From: Pyrocephalus nanus
Taxonomy: Eukaryota > Chordata > Aves > Passeriformes > Tyrannidae
NCBI GenBank assembly: GCA_038380795.1
Contig: CM076264.1
Location: 9,240,001 to 9,304,000 of the forward strand
Reading direction: 5' to 3'
DNA: 64,000 nt
The notes below the pieces were generated by a model. That model saw only the letters and a program-made list of their open reading frames with translations, had not been told where the DNA came from and did not search any database. Both the position numbers and the translations under genes were made by a program. This document shows positions 24,901 through 38,751 of the stretch, piece by piece. How positions within the stretch are numbered: position 1 is the first letter of the stretch; each line of letters starts with the position of its first letter.

Positions 24901-27900
24901 CATTTACGCTATGAGGGAAATATCTAGTTGGTTAGTTAGTTAGTGAAGTTGTGCTTCTCTAAACAGCAAGAGGAAGAGAAAGAAGAGAATGGAACATGCT
25001 CCTCCCAGTACAAAGAGCCAACAGTAGGATGAGAACAGATGAGAAGGAAGAAGCAAAGCCATCAGCATCTTACATCCAGAGGAGCTGAGATGCTGCCAGC
25101 TCAGGAGGTTGCTAACTCGTTAGCCAACACCAGCACTGTGTTCTCAAAGACTTTAAGAAACAAGTGAGACAGTGTTTCTAAGTCACCTTCCAACTGCTTC
25201 TCATTAAGAAAGGAGAAAATTATGTCTTATTAAGGAAGGTTTCTTCATAACATAAGACACGATGTGCACGTTTTGGTGAGGCCTGTTGTAAATGCTTTTT
25301 GCATTATGATCATTTCAGTAACGTTTGTAGTTTTATTAAGCTACAACTAGAGGTCAGCTGGCTTTTGATTGTCACTATTGACAGTAATAGGCATTCACTT
25401 TATCAAAGGATGAAAATAATGTATGCGATGAACAATGAGTTTCTGCTAAAAATACAATTCTTACTTGCTGTTTCTCTGTTATTACTTTCCCAAACTGCAA
25501 ACAACATCAGTCATTGAAGACAAACTGCTGTGCTATGACAGAAAATATATGCTTGCCTTACAGTCATGTTTTTCTTCTTTTATAATGGACATTATTCATA
25601 ATGGAAATAATAAATCTTAATGACTGGTTTCAAGAAATTTGGCATCAGACAAGTTCATATTTTATTCAATGTTTTAGGAATTGTTTTTCAGAAAAAAAAA
25701 ATGGTATAGTAAATCAGACCTTGAGAAGATTATTCATCCATAGATTCACAAGCCGTTCTGAGATGATCATTGTGACCACGAAGTTTGATCTCAGGCATGC
25801 CACAGGCTGCTGAAATTTTCCATTACCAAATTATGAATTGGAAGTATTGCCCTTCCCCCTTTTCTTAAACATTAACAGTTATAGCCCTAATGTCAAAATG
25901 GAAGCTTTTATCTATTACAAAGGAAAGGACCATCTAGTGGAAAGAATATAAGACTATTCTGTAGAAGGCTTGCAGATAGAATTGACTTGTTAGGACTGCA
26001 CATAGCATTTTTTAAGTCAATAAATACATAAAATTATAGAGATCATGCAAAGAGTGTATAGATTTTTTCCACAAAGGGCTTTTTAACCCAAAGTGTCAAA
26101 CCTTCTCTTCTACTTTTGTTCATTATTGAGCTGAACAGAGTGTAGGAGCCAGACTGGAAATTATATTTTTCTCATGAAAAGAATATTGATAGTCAGGGAT
26201 AAATTAATATATTCCTTGATACATTAAATCATTAAAAGAAAATAAAAATGTGAATCATATAATAATCTAATAGACCACTATTATGCCCTCAAGCAACAAG
26301 AGGAAAACTGATCAGATGGCTGCAGTCTGGAGAAAGATTTTCTTAAAATTAGGGAAGTGTTAATAATCAGAGAGATAAGAGAGGCTGAACCACCAAAACA
26401 GCATCTCTCACCTGTGCCTGACTCCTGTAACACATTCACATCCTTAAATTTGCTTTAGGTTTCTTACTTATTAGGAGAGTTGGTCACCCCAAAAGAGGAT
26501 TAACAGGAGTGAACACAAAGTTGCTGAATCTAACACACCATTACAGGTTGTTGTTTAAACTGAATTCCTTTTCAGCATAGTTATACAGAGATATCTTCTT
26601 AAACCTAGGGTTCAGAGCTGGAATTTGCTGCACCTGGCACAGGCACAAGTGAGTTTTAGTTCAAAGATTGTCAGTTACATGTATAAACATTTCCCTTTTA
26701 ATCAAACAGTTTTACGGCTAAAGCATTTAGAAGTCATTTGGAAATCACAGTTCAGTTCTTTTCTCTAAGAGGATTTTAAACCTTTTACCTTCTACAAACA
26801 GGCTGGGCACTGGGGATGAGATGACCTGGCTCATCCTCCTGAAACCCTTCCATGTTCCATTAAATGTCTGCTCATGCAGGGATAGCACTGCCAACATTAA
26901 CAACAAGGTGCTCGTCAGAGAAAGCAGACTGCTGATCCTATCCAACAACAAAGAGCATACCTATGAAAAATTCTCACACAGTATTATAGAACTAGACTTC
27001 CTCAATATGCACTCAATGAGTGGTATTTAAGCAATGAAAGAAAAATCAATAAAATTATTATTAATAGATTTGATTTGTATGAAATATTTCCAGGAATGGG
27101 CCACCCATCCTCCTTTCTTCCCCTCATGCTTTTGAAAATATTTGCATTATATTCCTGATAACGGAAACATTTGTAAGTATAACTCTGTGTGATTCTCGTC
27201 ACTATGGCATAGGTTTGTTTTGTACAATGGTTTTAGTCAGCATGAGAGGAGAAAGATTAATTGAATGCACACTAGCATGTTAACAGTGGTACATTATGGT
27301 GCATTGGTGTAGTTAATGAGGTGCTCACATCCCAGCTTTTGCAACTCTGCTTACATGGCAGTTGAAGAAAGGATTTCTTGCCTGGTGTAAGTCAAGAGAA
27401 GCAGCTAGGAGATAAAAATTATGAACAATGTGACCCCGAAGGAAAGGAAATATCAGTAGGACGATCTCTTTATTGTCACCTAAACTGAAATGAAAAGGAG
27501 AGATACCCCTATCACTTGCTAATAAATTTTAAAAAATAAAAAAAAAATATTAAAGAAAAACAGCATTTAAAAGAAAATATTTACTTTGTTCCTCTGAATG
27601 CTAATTATTTTCACGATATAGGTGAATAAATTAGAGTCTAATCTGAATAACTATTGTCTTTGTAAGAAGCTATGTTTATAAATTGGACTTAATATTTGAG
27701 TCCATTAAGGTGGTTTCACAACAATTTAGCTCTTAGGTAAATGCAAAACCACACAAAGTTTAAAAGAAATAGAAATTGATAGAATACTTATTCACATCTT
27801 TAGTCAAAACAAGGACTGATACTGATGCTAAGAAAAGTAAGCTGTGATTAAAACAGTACAGAAGTGGAATGGGAGGAAGAATCACGTTAAAATTGAATTT

Positions 27901-30900
27901 TAGTGTCTGCCCTGTAGATTATTTTACCTTTTTAGGTATCTATGTCTCTGTAGCCAATGTCTGGAAATATTCCAATAGCCTGAAAGAAGAACAGGGTTCA
28001 AAAAAGAATTAAACTGCTTGAGAAAAGAATTGGAACACAGTTTGCTAGTTAGAAATTATGAAATCATTCATAGTTCTCATTTTTTTGCCAGTTAATAAAA
28101 CAGAGTAATAATTTAAAAACCTGTTGCCTCTGAACACATTTTTCCCTCATGAGCATTATTTGACAAAAAAGAAAAAAAGATGATTAATAATATAAATTTA
28201 CCGTTCTGTGAGAATGAAAACTGCTCCAGGTTGGAAACACTTATACAAGGAGCACTTCTGTACGTGAAACTTGTGTTCAAGACCACTCGTATCTACTCTT
28301 TGTAAAACATGATTGACCAAATCCTTTCTTTTTTTCACTTCAGTGATCTCTCACTTGATGGAAATTCTTCCGCTGAATCTAGCAGAAAATATTTCCCTGA
28401 AGTTTGTTGTGTAAGCAGGTCTTCTATCTAATTATAAGACATTTATAAGGTATGAAAGCGTGCCATACAATACCTCTTGTATTGATGAGTTACACATCTG
28501 CACCAATAACCAATTTTTGGTCGAAAATATCAGTGATCATCATGGCTATAAGTAAAACCTTAATTTCTAATAGAAACAACTATTAATCTGCCAGCATTTA
28601 CAAAGACCACCATGCCAATGTTACACTGAGAACTAGTGAAAAAATTCTCTCCCTTTTTGTCTCATAATGAGCATAGTTCACATAAATGTGTTACTTGTTC
28701 TTGTTAGCACGTTGCTAATACAAAATAAACAAAGCAATGACAAGCTGAAAAATCTTATCACTTACACAGCATCGTTTGCTGATGCATTTTCAGCAGTATA
28801 TATGTATCTCCTGAATATTAGACCTCTGTGGCAGATTTGAAATATTCCTACATGAAACAAAGGTCCGTCAATTCTTGAAAATACTGAAAGCTCTCAGAAG
28901 TTGCAGAGACTACTCATAGAGGAGACTTGTTCCATCAAGAACTCTGGGAAACAAAAATTAACTTGGAAAACAGTGATAATACAACCGCTCCCTTGAATCA
29001 GCAAATAAAACAGAAAATAGTTAGCAGGCAGCCAAATCACTCCTGGTTTTTATCACCAGAAGAGCAGAGGGAGCCTGAGGGATTAGTGGTGACCACATCA
29101 GGTTTTCCAGAGCAGCAGGGAATTTCACCTAGTTTTATATTTAACAGGAAAACATTTTCTTTTGGCAACTTCTTTGCTTAACTGGGAGCTAACTTTTCCA
29201 TGTCAAAATGACTACAAGTTCTGGAGATGAAAGATCAGAAGCAGCTTGCTGCCAATGGTACATGCACAAAAATTTGTATGGTTCAGCATTGAGGGTGTTT
29301 TGGTCATTTTTCTTTTTATAAACATCATCTATGGACAAAAAGCTAATGAGCTTTGGTTCACGGAATGGCATTTTAGAAAACGCGTGTGTGACCTCCAATA
29401 TTGAGGGTTTTTGCATGGAAACTGGCATCAAATACAATCTCCTCACATGCTCAACTTGCTATTTGAAACAGACAAGTGCATCCTAAGTATCCCCAGATGA
29501 GGAAAAAAAATCTTCCCCTGCCTTTCCAGGAGCCACAGGCTAAAACAAAAAAACCCCTACCTTTCAATTCCTGTTTAAGGCCTACCTCTGTAAGCTCTTC
29601 TTATCCTTTCAGTTAGTTCTTTGTGAACCCAAAAAATAGCTTTGAAGTAATGATGTCTACATTTCAGTTGAGATTATAAACAAGTGAATGATGCAAAAGT
29701 TGCTACACGTTTTTTTTAAGTAAATCCCCCAGACTTAGGTTTACTGAGATGACCTATCCTATGTGAAAAATAATCCTAATAACTTTTCATCTAATAGGTC
29801 TGAGGAAGGATGCTTAAGATGTAACCTTCACATAACTGAAGATTATATTTTTCTTTCTCTGTTTTTTTTTTTCTTATTATAGGTATAAGAGAAACTATTA
29901 TCAGCCATGCCCCTTATGGAAATCCCTATGATCATTTTTAATAGTAAAAGAGAGAAGAAAGGAACAGAAAACGACTGTCAAGTTCTGTTAACAGGTGTGT
30001 AAAGGTTCGAGAGAACTAATGAAAAACTGTCTTTCAAAACTGGATTTGATACATTCTGAATTTGCAGTACCTGCATCAATTCTTTTTCTACTCTGAAAAA
30101 ACCCTCCCACACTCATTTTTAATAAGCCATGCGTAAAAGCAGTAAGTTCCTGGAAGAATAAGATTTTTCAAGTATTATTGCAAATGGGCAAAATAAAGAT
30201 CACATGACACAAATAAATAAGAAACAGCTGAAATTGCTTTAAGGAGTCTTTAGAATCCTGACACATGTAGGCAGAACTTTACAATTTTCCACAAAATATG
30301 GTTCATTTGTTTAAAGTGGAAATAGAAGAATATAGAAATGTAAAAGCCATTAACACACAACAAAATGAAATAAATTACAAACACAGACATTATTACACAC
30401 TTTCTGTCTTTAATGCATTGCAATTCTATTCTCTTTGTCATAATACACCCTAGGTAAAACATTATTTAATTTTGAATTTACTGATTTAAATGTTTTCACC
30501 AGGATGGGTTAAAAAGAAATTTGCCTTGAATTATCACTGCTGTACCTGAAACACTTTTATAGCAAACTCCAAGGTAGTAAAAGACTTCCAAAAATTTATG
30601 TGAGTGTGTTTAACCACACCAGCAGCATGGGCTGAGCTCTCTCTGTAGGAGTCTCTGTTCCACCATGCTGTGCATTGTAAAGTGAAGCCAGAGTGCATCA
30701 ACGTAATGGAGAGGAAAGATGATCACGTGCTAATACTTTCCCCTTTCTCACTGTGTAACCATCAACAGCCCTCTTGTAAAAGAGGAAGGAACCGAAGTCT
30801 ACCCTGTAAGATGAGCTTACTCGTACCTCTATGTGACAGAGTCCCGTGAATAATTTATGTATCAGACACAGATCTGGGAGATGTTAATCTTTCATAGAGC

Positions 30901-32738
30901 AGCAGTCAGAGCCCACATGGAGACCGCAATCACCATCTCCTGAGCCACATGGCACAGCTGCCTGACTGAAACCACAGAGAACAAGGCAAGGAATTGGCTT
31001 TGCTGCCAGTGTTTCCTTGGCACAGGAAGGTGAAGAAGGCCGAGAGCTGTATTTAGACAAATAGATTCCCCACTTTTGGCTCAGGTGCCACACAACCTGT
31101 CTCCTCTGTTCATGGCCAGTTGAGAGGCCATGTTACCTTCCTTCTTCCATCACAGTGAGCCAGTTGTTTATAGTAAGTCACACAAGTATAGTTAAAAATC
31201 AATTTTCAGCTTCATTCTGAGAATATTACCGAATCAATGAAGATCAGTTTACATTAACACTGTGCCTGGCCACAGACCTTTCCAGCTTTCCCATATTTTC
31301 ATCTGGAAAAGGAAATCACACCTATAGTAACATTCAATATTCTTAATGAACATTTCCCTTAAAATATTCCTCTTCCTCTCTCTTTTTTTTTTTTTTTTTT
31401 TTTTTTGCTTGTTTTTTTTGACAGCTTGGATCAGTTGCCAATAACTGTATAATGAAAAAAATTACCAGGTTTAAGGAACTGTGAAACTGCACAACATGTT
31501 TTCAATCTCTAAGGGAAGGATTTTCAGGCAGCAAGTAATCTAAAAATCAGTAATAGCTCAATGTTACCTTACACTTATATTAATTTAGTGCCACTATATA
31601 ATTATTATGTGGATATTTAATTGCATATCACATGAATTATTTTACAAGGAAATATTTTTTCGTAGCTGTGTGATACGCTGAAAAAAATACATGATTAGTA
31701 TGCAATAAGGGCAAGTTTCCAGGATGCAATGCTTGTATTTAAGAAGCAAATAGGTAAGATCGTTAGACTTCTGGCCTTGAAGAAGAATATAGAATAAACA
31801 ATTTTTCGGCTATTTTTACACAATAATTTCTAGATTAGAAGATTCTGCTGAGTGCTTTTATGACACAGCAATATTACTGCCATGCTAATTTACAAAAAAT
31901 AGTTTAAGGAGCTATGAAAGAACTGTTTTAAATTGTTGCAATTATATGATTCTTCTTAGGAGCAAAATGAGACGTCTTTATCCTAAAAGTGATGAAAAAG
32001 CTGAAAATTGAGGAAAAGAAAAGCAAACACAAAAATAATTTAACTGGATAGAAAAAGTTATTAAATTGTGTGACAGTATGAGAGTATAGGCTTAATAAAG
32101 TACAACAAGCTTGCAATTATCTCTTACTTACAAGAGCACCTTGATTTATATTATCAAAAGAGTGAAGCATTTTTTGTGATTAAGTTCAGAAATACAGTGA
32201 ACCTTATAAAGAAGGAAAAGATTGGGAATGGCAAGGAATTACCTTTTTATATAGCATTCTTCTCTTCCCTAAATTTAAAATCTCATCTTCACTTAAATAA
32301 ATCTATGAAAAGATTTTCCTTGAAGTCATCCCCACTGAACATAATCAGAAACTAAACTAGAAACTCTATAATTAAAACATTAGAAACCTTCATGATGAAA
32401 TTAGAGGACTAAATGCATATTAACTAATCCTTACTAAAGTCCAGACTGGAACACAAGATCTAAAAATCACACCTTTTTCTTGCTGTCAGTGCATGTTTGG
32501 GAAAACTACCACAATACTTGAAACAACATCCCATGAATACATATCCTGAAGTGATATTAGATTAACATTTACATCTTGTGAAGTCACGGGACCTTCATGC
32601 ATCCTTCTCACTTGAAAAGATATCCAATGACTTCTGTTTTTATGTTTTCTTCTACTTATGTGACACTAAAATAAAAAAAAAATATAAAGAAAAACAATAG
32701 CAGTATATATTGAAATGTACCAAATTGAATCTTTCACA
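21961..32738. other. Unique non-coding DNA, no gene seen
   Basis: Open frames are all 122 codons or shorter, and none is recognisable. Slightly GC-richer patches at about 24,180-24,460 and 30,620-31,130 carry overlapping short frames on both strands, the usual sign of composition rather than coding. An 84-codon plus-strand frame at 28,927-29,181 has fairly balanced composition but no known motif. Short simple repeats include GTTA units at 24,928-24,944 and a 13-nt poly-A near 23,040-23,052. Confidence 0.5.
31383..31406 (+). repeat. Poly-T run (24 nt)
   Basis: There are 24 consecutive T, followed by GCTTG and eight more T. No recognisable retroelement body is adjacent on either side, so this is recorded as a simple repeat. 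Confidence 0.9.
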
Positions 32739-32780
32739 TTATGTAGGTATGAACAGCAACAGTTGTTCATACCTACATAA
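32739..32780. repeat. Perfect inverted repeat: 17-bp arms, 8-nt loop
   Basis: The left arm TTATGTAGGTATGAACA (32,739-32,755) is exactly complementary to the right arm TGTTCATACCTACATAA (32,764-32,780), with the loop GCAACAGT between them. The stem would fold on either strand. The arms are shorter than a typical microRNA precursor stem, and the flanks do not obviously extend the pairing. A template-switch origin or a structured regulatory element are the simplest explanations; function is unknown. Confidence 0.9.
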
Positions 32781-35492
32781 AAGCAGAAGTGATATTCAGC
32801 ATCTGATTCTCATATCAGCAGACTTACTTTCAAAAGTACTGAAGTGCAAAGATGATGATTTGTTCTCTATTTACTTTAGAAAAAAAAGAAGCCTGACTCA
32901 AATATTTTCAACTTGAATTTTCCACTAAAAGTCAAAGGAGCCTTCAAATCTACTGATAAAACATAATTATTTAGACAAAGCTGATTAACTAAAATAAGCA
33001 ATTTGAAAAATAAATCATGTTTTGAAGAATAAAAAACCAGGGCCATTGTTATTTATTTTAATAAATTATCAGAATTAGCAGTGTCTTTTTAAAATTTGGG
33101 GTTTTCTCATAAAATTTGTAAATGTACAAAAACACAGGGTCAACCTGTAATCTAGAAAACACCTAAATACACTATCTGTTGTTTTTCAAGTTTAATTTTA
33201 GGGTAACATGTGCGTCATAGGTCTTGCTGCCTAGAAGATTTCTTGGACACAGTGGACATACTGCCTGATGTCTGAGCAGTGCTATAGACTCTGGAGTCTG
33301 AAGAGCACTTCCCTTGAGGCATTCGCTGTGATGTGCCTTGGAGTTGGTGCCCTCATTTCAGCAGAAATGATGCTCAATAGACCCTACCTGAGGTCACAAT
33401 AGATATAATTTTTATACCACAACAGACTTTCAGCTGTACTTCAAGTCCAGCTTCCAGTTATTTATAACCGCTTCCTTGGTGCTGCGTGATAACAAATGTG
33501 CTTCACAGAGGTACCACACAAATATCAGGGACAGGGAGAAAGGGTTTCATAAAACTCATGACTTTATGTATCAGTACATGGCATACGTTAACTTTTTATA
33601 TTTAATGGCAGACTGTCACTTAATTGAATTCATACAGGGCTGGGATTAAGTATCAGAACATGATATTGAGTCCATAATTCAGAGAGACAAATTATACCAG
33701 TGTTGATAATCACTGCGTGATCTGTTGGTGCAAATCTGTCACAGGGTATCACCAGTAAAGTGATCCAACTAGGAGCTGAGAAATAAAAGCAATAAAAATA
33801 AAGAGATAAAAATGGAAATAACTAAACACAAAAGCTATCACCAGGACAGCATTAAGTGTAGTATGCTTTCATAGGATTAATCATGGAACTGGAAAAACAG
33901 AAAAAGGGTTATGGAAGATTTGTAGACAGCACTGTTCAACAAATATGAGAAAAACTTGGAGCTCTGATGGCAGTTATAAATTAATAATTCTGAAGGTAAT
34001 GACAAATAGGTTTCCCTCCTGGTTTAAAGGGGCAGATGCTACTAATGTGCCCTCAGTACAACTTTTAGTTCCCTTTTCTTCCAAAAGGCCTTCAGATCCA
34101 AGGGGCAAATTCCATTGCTGTTTAGTTTTTATGTCATTACTTTTTCAGTGGTTATGAATGGGGGTCATGGCTATTCTACTGGGGTTTTTTTCCCCTTGTA
34201 TTTTAAACTTTAATTGCTTAATATAAAAATATTAAACAGCAATTTGTTTTTCATCATGAGAAATATGCAGGGAAATTAATAAACTCATTAAAATTCTTAA
34301 TTCAATGATGGAAGAATAGAACCCTGAATGATCACAAGAGTAATAGTCCTTGCAAGATTACTGTGGAGTGATATAGGCAGGGACAATTAAAGCATGCAGG
34401 GGATTTTATAAAAGAAACGGGATGACTGAACTTCTAAGTTTTATCACACAGGTTGCAGACCAAAAAAGTGAAGATGACTCTGATAGTTATGTGACAACTA
34501 TTAAAATATAACTTTCCAGCTTTAAGGTAATAGATACTATATAGATATTAACATACACATATGTCTAGATATAACATTGAGACACAAACATGCAAATAGA
34601 CACCACATTTTTTAATTCAAAGGTACTTTTCTGCAAAGCTGAGATAAATACTGAGATTAAAAAATCTGAAATGGCAACTTGACATTTTTACTTGTTCTGT
34701 TAATTTATCTGTGTAAGGGAGACATTATTCTAATTTTCAGTTTTGCATATTTCAGGAGCAACTCGTGTTAAAATCTCAAGTCACTTTTTTTACCAAAAAA
34801 TAAAATCCACATAAACAACTATAACCAAGCTACCGTGGTTATAACATTTTTTTTCTCAGACTTTATTTCATTACAATAAATTTGTTATGCTGAAATCAGT
34901 GTTTCATATAATCAAATAATTTCATTTAGAATCAAATATCCAAGAGAAAGAAGTAAAATAAAAAAAGAAGAAATAGAAAAAGAATTGATGGACCTCAAGT
35001 CAATATTTTCAAAAAGTTTACCTGAAAAGCAATTTCATGTGGATAATTTCTGCAACTTTAGATTTTATTCTACCCAGGCTTGAGGATTGATTTTTAAAGT
35101 TTTTATTTCCTTTCCAAGTGGAACATGATGATCCAGCCATACAGCTTCTAAGCTCACTTTCTGTGGATTGTGAGTCAACCGAACTGCTACTGTATGTTTG
35201 GATGCCAAAAGCATAGCAATAGAATTTATTGCTAGATGATGAGATTGTTCTTTATTTGAAATTTTTATTTAATCTTTTTAAATTTCTTGGTTACTTGTAG
35301 ACAGGACATTTTGGCAACTTCATAAAGCTCAAAAAGCTTCATATAGCTCCATAAAATGTCTTTTATGTCAATCTTAAAAAAAATAATTTTAAAAAATAGA
35401 ATAAAATAAGGACAGAGTTATTTAATCCACCAAATGAACAAACCAATTAATTATCATGCATCGTATAATTTTGTCCAAAAAACATTGACCAG

Positions 35493-35534
35493 ATTCAGAA
35501 CTGTAGTAAACACATTCAGATCTGCAGTAAACAC
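35493..35534 (+). repeat. Two-copy 21-bp tandem duplication
   Basis: Units 35,493-35,513 and 35,514-35,534 share ATTCAGA and AGTAAACAC at their ends and differ by a few bases in the middle (ACTGT versus TCTGC). Confidence 0.8.
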
Positions 35535-37556
35535 AAGTGGGTCAGGCAATAAACAGCATGATACCACCTCACATGAACTCTGAAGCTTCTGCATTTTCAA
35601 TCAAGCATGATTTATATAAAAGAAAAAGTATCTCTCACCTAATTATGGTCACTTCTAATCCCTAGATGTCTCTCTCCAATCCTACAATACACTTGCACTA
35701 CCAAAAAGCATTTCACTAAACAAGACTATCTTGTAAATTACCTATCACCGGCCAGAGAACATATCTTCCATCCTGAATATCCTATATATTATCCAATCCA
35801 CAAGCATCATAAATCCTTATCAGTCACTGGACATGAAAAGACCAGTTTTAAAATGCCCTGTTAAGAAGACCTAATAGAATGATGTCTTAGGCAAGTATCC
35901 TAATTAAAGAACATGCCAGAACAAAGACTTTCTTTAACTCAAAACTTGCAGTTTGTGATGTGCTTTTGCAGTGTCTTTTGAAACAATATTGCCCTCTAGC
36001 TCTCGAGGAATGAAAAAAATAAAACAGAATAATTTTTTAAAACACATTATGTGACTTGGGAGAGGCCAATCCAACTTGGAACTCGTCTGTATATTTCTTA
36101 TTCAGCTAAAATCCTTGGCCTCACTGGGAGTTTTTAGCTCTGAGAGAGTCAGCATTTCAGTTAACAGCCCCGGAGGCTGATGAATGAAACAAATTAAATT
36201 ATTTAAGTCTTCACCAAAACAAAAAGAGATATTATAGAATGGTGTCTGCCTCCACTACTTCTCTAATGACATTTTTTCTTCTAAAAGATGGTATTTCAAG
36301 GATGAGGTAAATACATGCTGGGTTGTATCCCATGGCATGAAAACTCAAGTTATGAAGAACTTAAAGGACTCAAATATTTAAAAATTCAATTGCTTCATAA
36401 GTACCTTTGAATTTCAATGGATTTTAATTATCATAAAAAAGGATGCTTCACTGGAAATTACAAACAATAATAACAAAACTTGTCAGAATGATATTCCACT
36501 TCTAAGGGGGAAAGGATGTCCTTCACAGACTGATCAAAAACATCACCTCAGGGATAAAATTTTTTCAGTTCACTTTATAGAAAAAATGGACCAAACAACA
36601 GAGTTTTCATACTGCTAATTCACATTCCTTAAGTCAAGAATAGCGTTCTGTGAATGTAAAAGTGAGAATTACCTACACCTCTTTTTGCTTCCCACGCAAT
36701 ATTTGAACCTGCTTGAAAGCTGAGCAAATTTCTTTTGTGCATCTTCTGTCTCATCCCTGAATATCTGCTCAGAAAATAATTATTACTGATGACTAAGAAA
36801 TCTCTTCTTGAACAGATTTAAGAGCTTGGTCTAAAGAATGTTTAGGACAGCAAGAACTCAGAAGCCTACAAGATCAGACACTTGTTCAAGTTATTTTGCT
36901 GAAGGCAGTTGTGGTACAGTGACTGAGCCTCTCTGATTCAGTGAGCAGCAGAGGAAAGGAGCCCTGTTCCGTGGGTAGGCACTGCAGTGCTGGTGATTCA
37001 GGATAATCTCTTCCCTGTGAAGAGTAGTGAGGTCATGACAGCAGAGAATTTATCTATTCCCTGACTATACAGCTTCTTGAGAACAGGCCTCCAGAAAAAC
37101 TACCCTGTTTTACGGAAAGTTGACTTTTCTTGTTAGAATGTGGCTAAATATACACACATATAATTTCCAGAGAATGAACTTAATAACTTGAAGACATCAG
37201 TGAGTTCTTATTTAAACTAAGTCAGCAGAAGTTACTGGGAAAGTCACTAGATAAATTACAAGTTGCTCTAGTATGAAATTTGAAAAGAATCCTAGTTCTG
37301 TTTTTAATTGCATTGTGCTGCAAATGTCAAAGACTTTCTCATTATCTCATTTGTTGCAAGTGTTTGTTGGTGCCAAATATAAAGAAAATTAAAAAAGCAC
37401 TTCATTAGGCTATTAATATGTCCATTTTTAAGGGCATTAAAAACAGAATAAAAGTTTTGTATTACCAAATGGGAAGAGAGCCTTCTGTTAGGCTGTAATC
37501 TTGTCACGTCAGTTTATTCCTCTTGTTAAGAGAGAAAAGCTTCTTGCTCCTTTGGT

Positions 37557-37560
<4 letters not shown>

Positions 37561-37588
<28 letters not shown>
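37561..37588 (+). repeat. Poly-A run (28 nt)
   Basis: There are 28 consecutive A. The preceding 60 bases contain no AATAAA-type signal, and I recognise no retrocopy upstream, so it is annotated as a simple repeat rather than a retroposed tail. Confidence 0.9.
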
Positions 37589-37591
<3 letters not shown>

Positions 37592-38677
37592 GTGAAACTG
37601 TAATATCAAAAATCATATTGCAAATGTATATTCCTAGATAACTTGCAATGATGAAGTACTTTTTACTCTTTCCTTTAAGAGAGCAGTATGTGTATTTTGG
37701 AAGTACAAATGAAACTATTTGCCTATCAAAGACAGACTGATAAAATTTTGGCTGACTTGACTTTATTTTGAGGGTGGAGTTTGTTTTTTTTTATTTACCT
37801 ATGTAATTTTACTTTTTAAATCTAAACGTGTTTAGACATTTTCCAGGTTTCTGTAAATTCCCAATGTCATTATTATCATGAGAACAGTTATGAAGTATAT
37901 TATAATAATTTGTTAACTGTAATTTGTTTGTAAGAGAATAAAAAGGGAATTTTTGTGTTAGGGTAATTCTTTATTTCACAAATAAAAAAAAATTAATGCT
38001 GAAAAAGGTAAGGTTGTTTTTTAAGATTATCCAGAAATACTAATGAAGGTCTCTATTATAATAATTCAAGCCCACAATTTTAATTCTCCCTAAACAGTAT
38101 CTTTACTCATAGATTTGACTCTAGAACTCTGCAATAGTTTAATGTCTCAGTTGCCTTTCTGTAGATTTGCTTTCCTTTATGGCTCCAAAAGGTTATTTCT
38201 CTTATTTATTTGAACACAAGAGTTTTTGCCTTGTCCCTGGATAGCTTAACACACCTAAGATTTATGTTTCTAACATCTTACTCTTGAAAGTAAGGGAATG
38301 TAATAAAAATATGAGGCATCTTTGCTTTTTCTCTAATTGTCCCTCAGATTTACATAAATTTGGATCTCTTTATATAATTATTCATTGAGCATCTGGGAAA
38401 AGCCAAGGAAATCTGTTAACTTATAAAATAAGACATTTTTATCTTTATTTTCTCTCCTCAGCATCATATACTTCAGAAACACTTCAAAGTTTGCTGTAGG
38501 GAAGTAAAACTATACATAGTTGTTCTTTTCACAGTAAAATGGAATGAAGCAGCAAATAAAAAACTACCAGAACAGGTCTTGTTTACAAAGAATGGAAAAA
38601 AATATTGCAGTTAAAGGAATAGGCTTTAAACAGAGACCAAGTAATTCAATAGTAACAGAAGTGATGAGAGAAAAAAT

Positions 38678-38751
38678 AACCAACAAACCAACCAACCAAA
38701 AAAAACCAACCATACAAACAATCAAAAAAAAGAAAAAAAAAAACACCACTC
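38678..38751 (+). repeat. CCAA-rich and A-rich low-complexity tract
   Basis: ACCAACAAACCAACCAACC-type units grade into A-runs interrupted by single C or G. The stretch generates complementary open frames on both strands (Lys/Asn/Pro on plus, Phe-rich on minus) that are not genes. Confidence 0.85.

Noticed and set aside
28927..29181. 84-codon plus-strand frame of balanced composition
   Set aside because: No homologue recognised and no conserved-exon signals. Kept only as a weak lead.
30003..30012. GGTTCGAGA word as a tRNA T-arm
   Set aside because: No matching acceptor stem, D-arm or anticodon arm is seen around it.
32739..32780. Hairpin as a microRNA precursor
   Set aside because: The stem is only 17 bp and the flanks do not extend it, shorter than a usual microRNA precursor.
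37500..37588. A28 run as the tail of a processed pseudogene
   Set aside because: No polyadenylation signal in the bases just upstream, no recognisable mRNA sequence and no evident target-site duplication.
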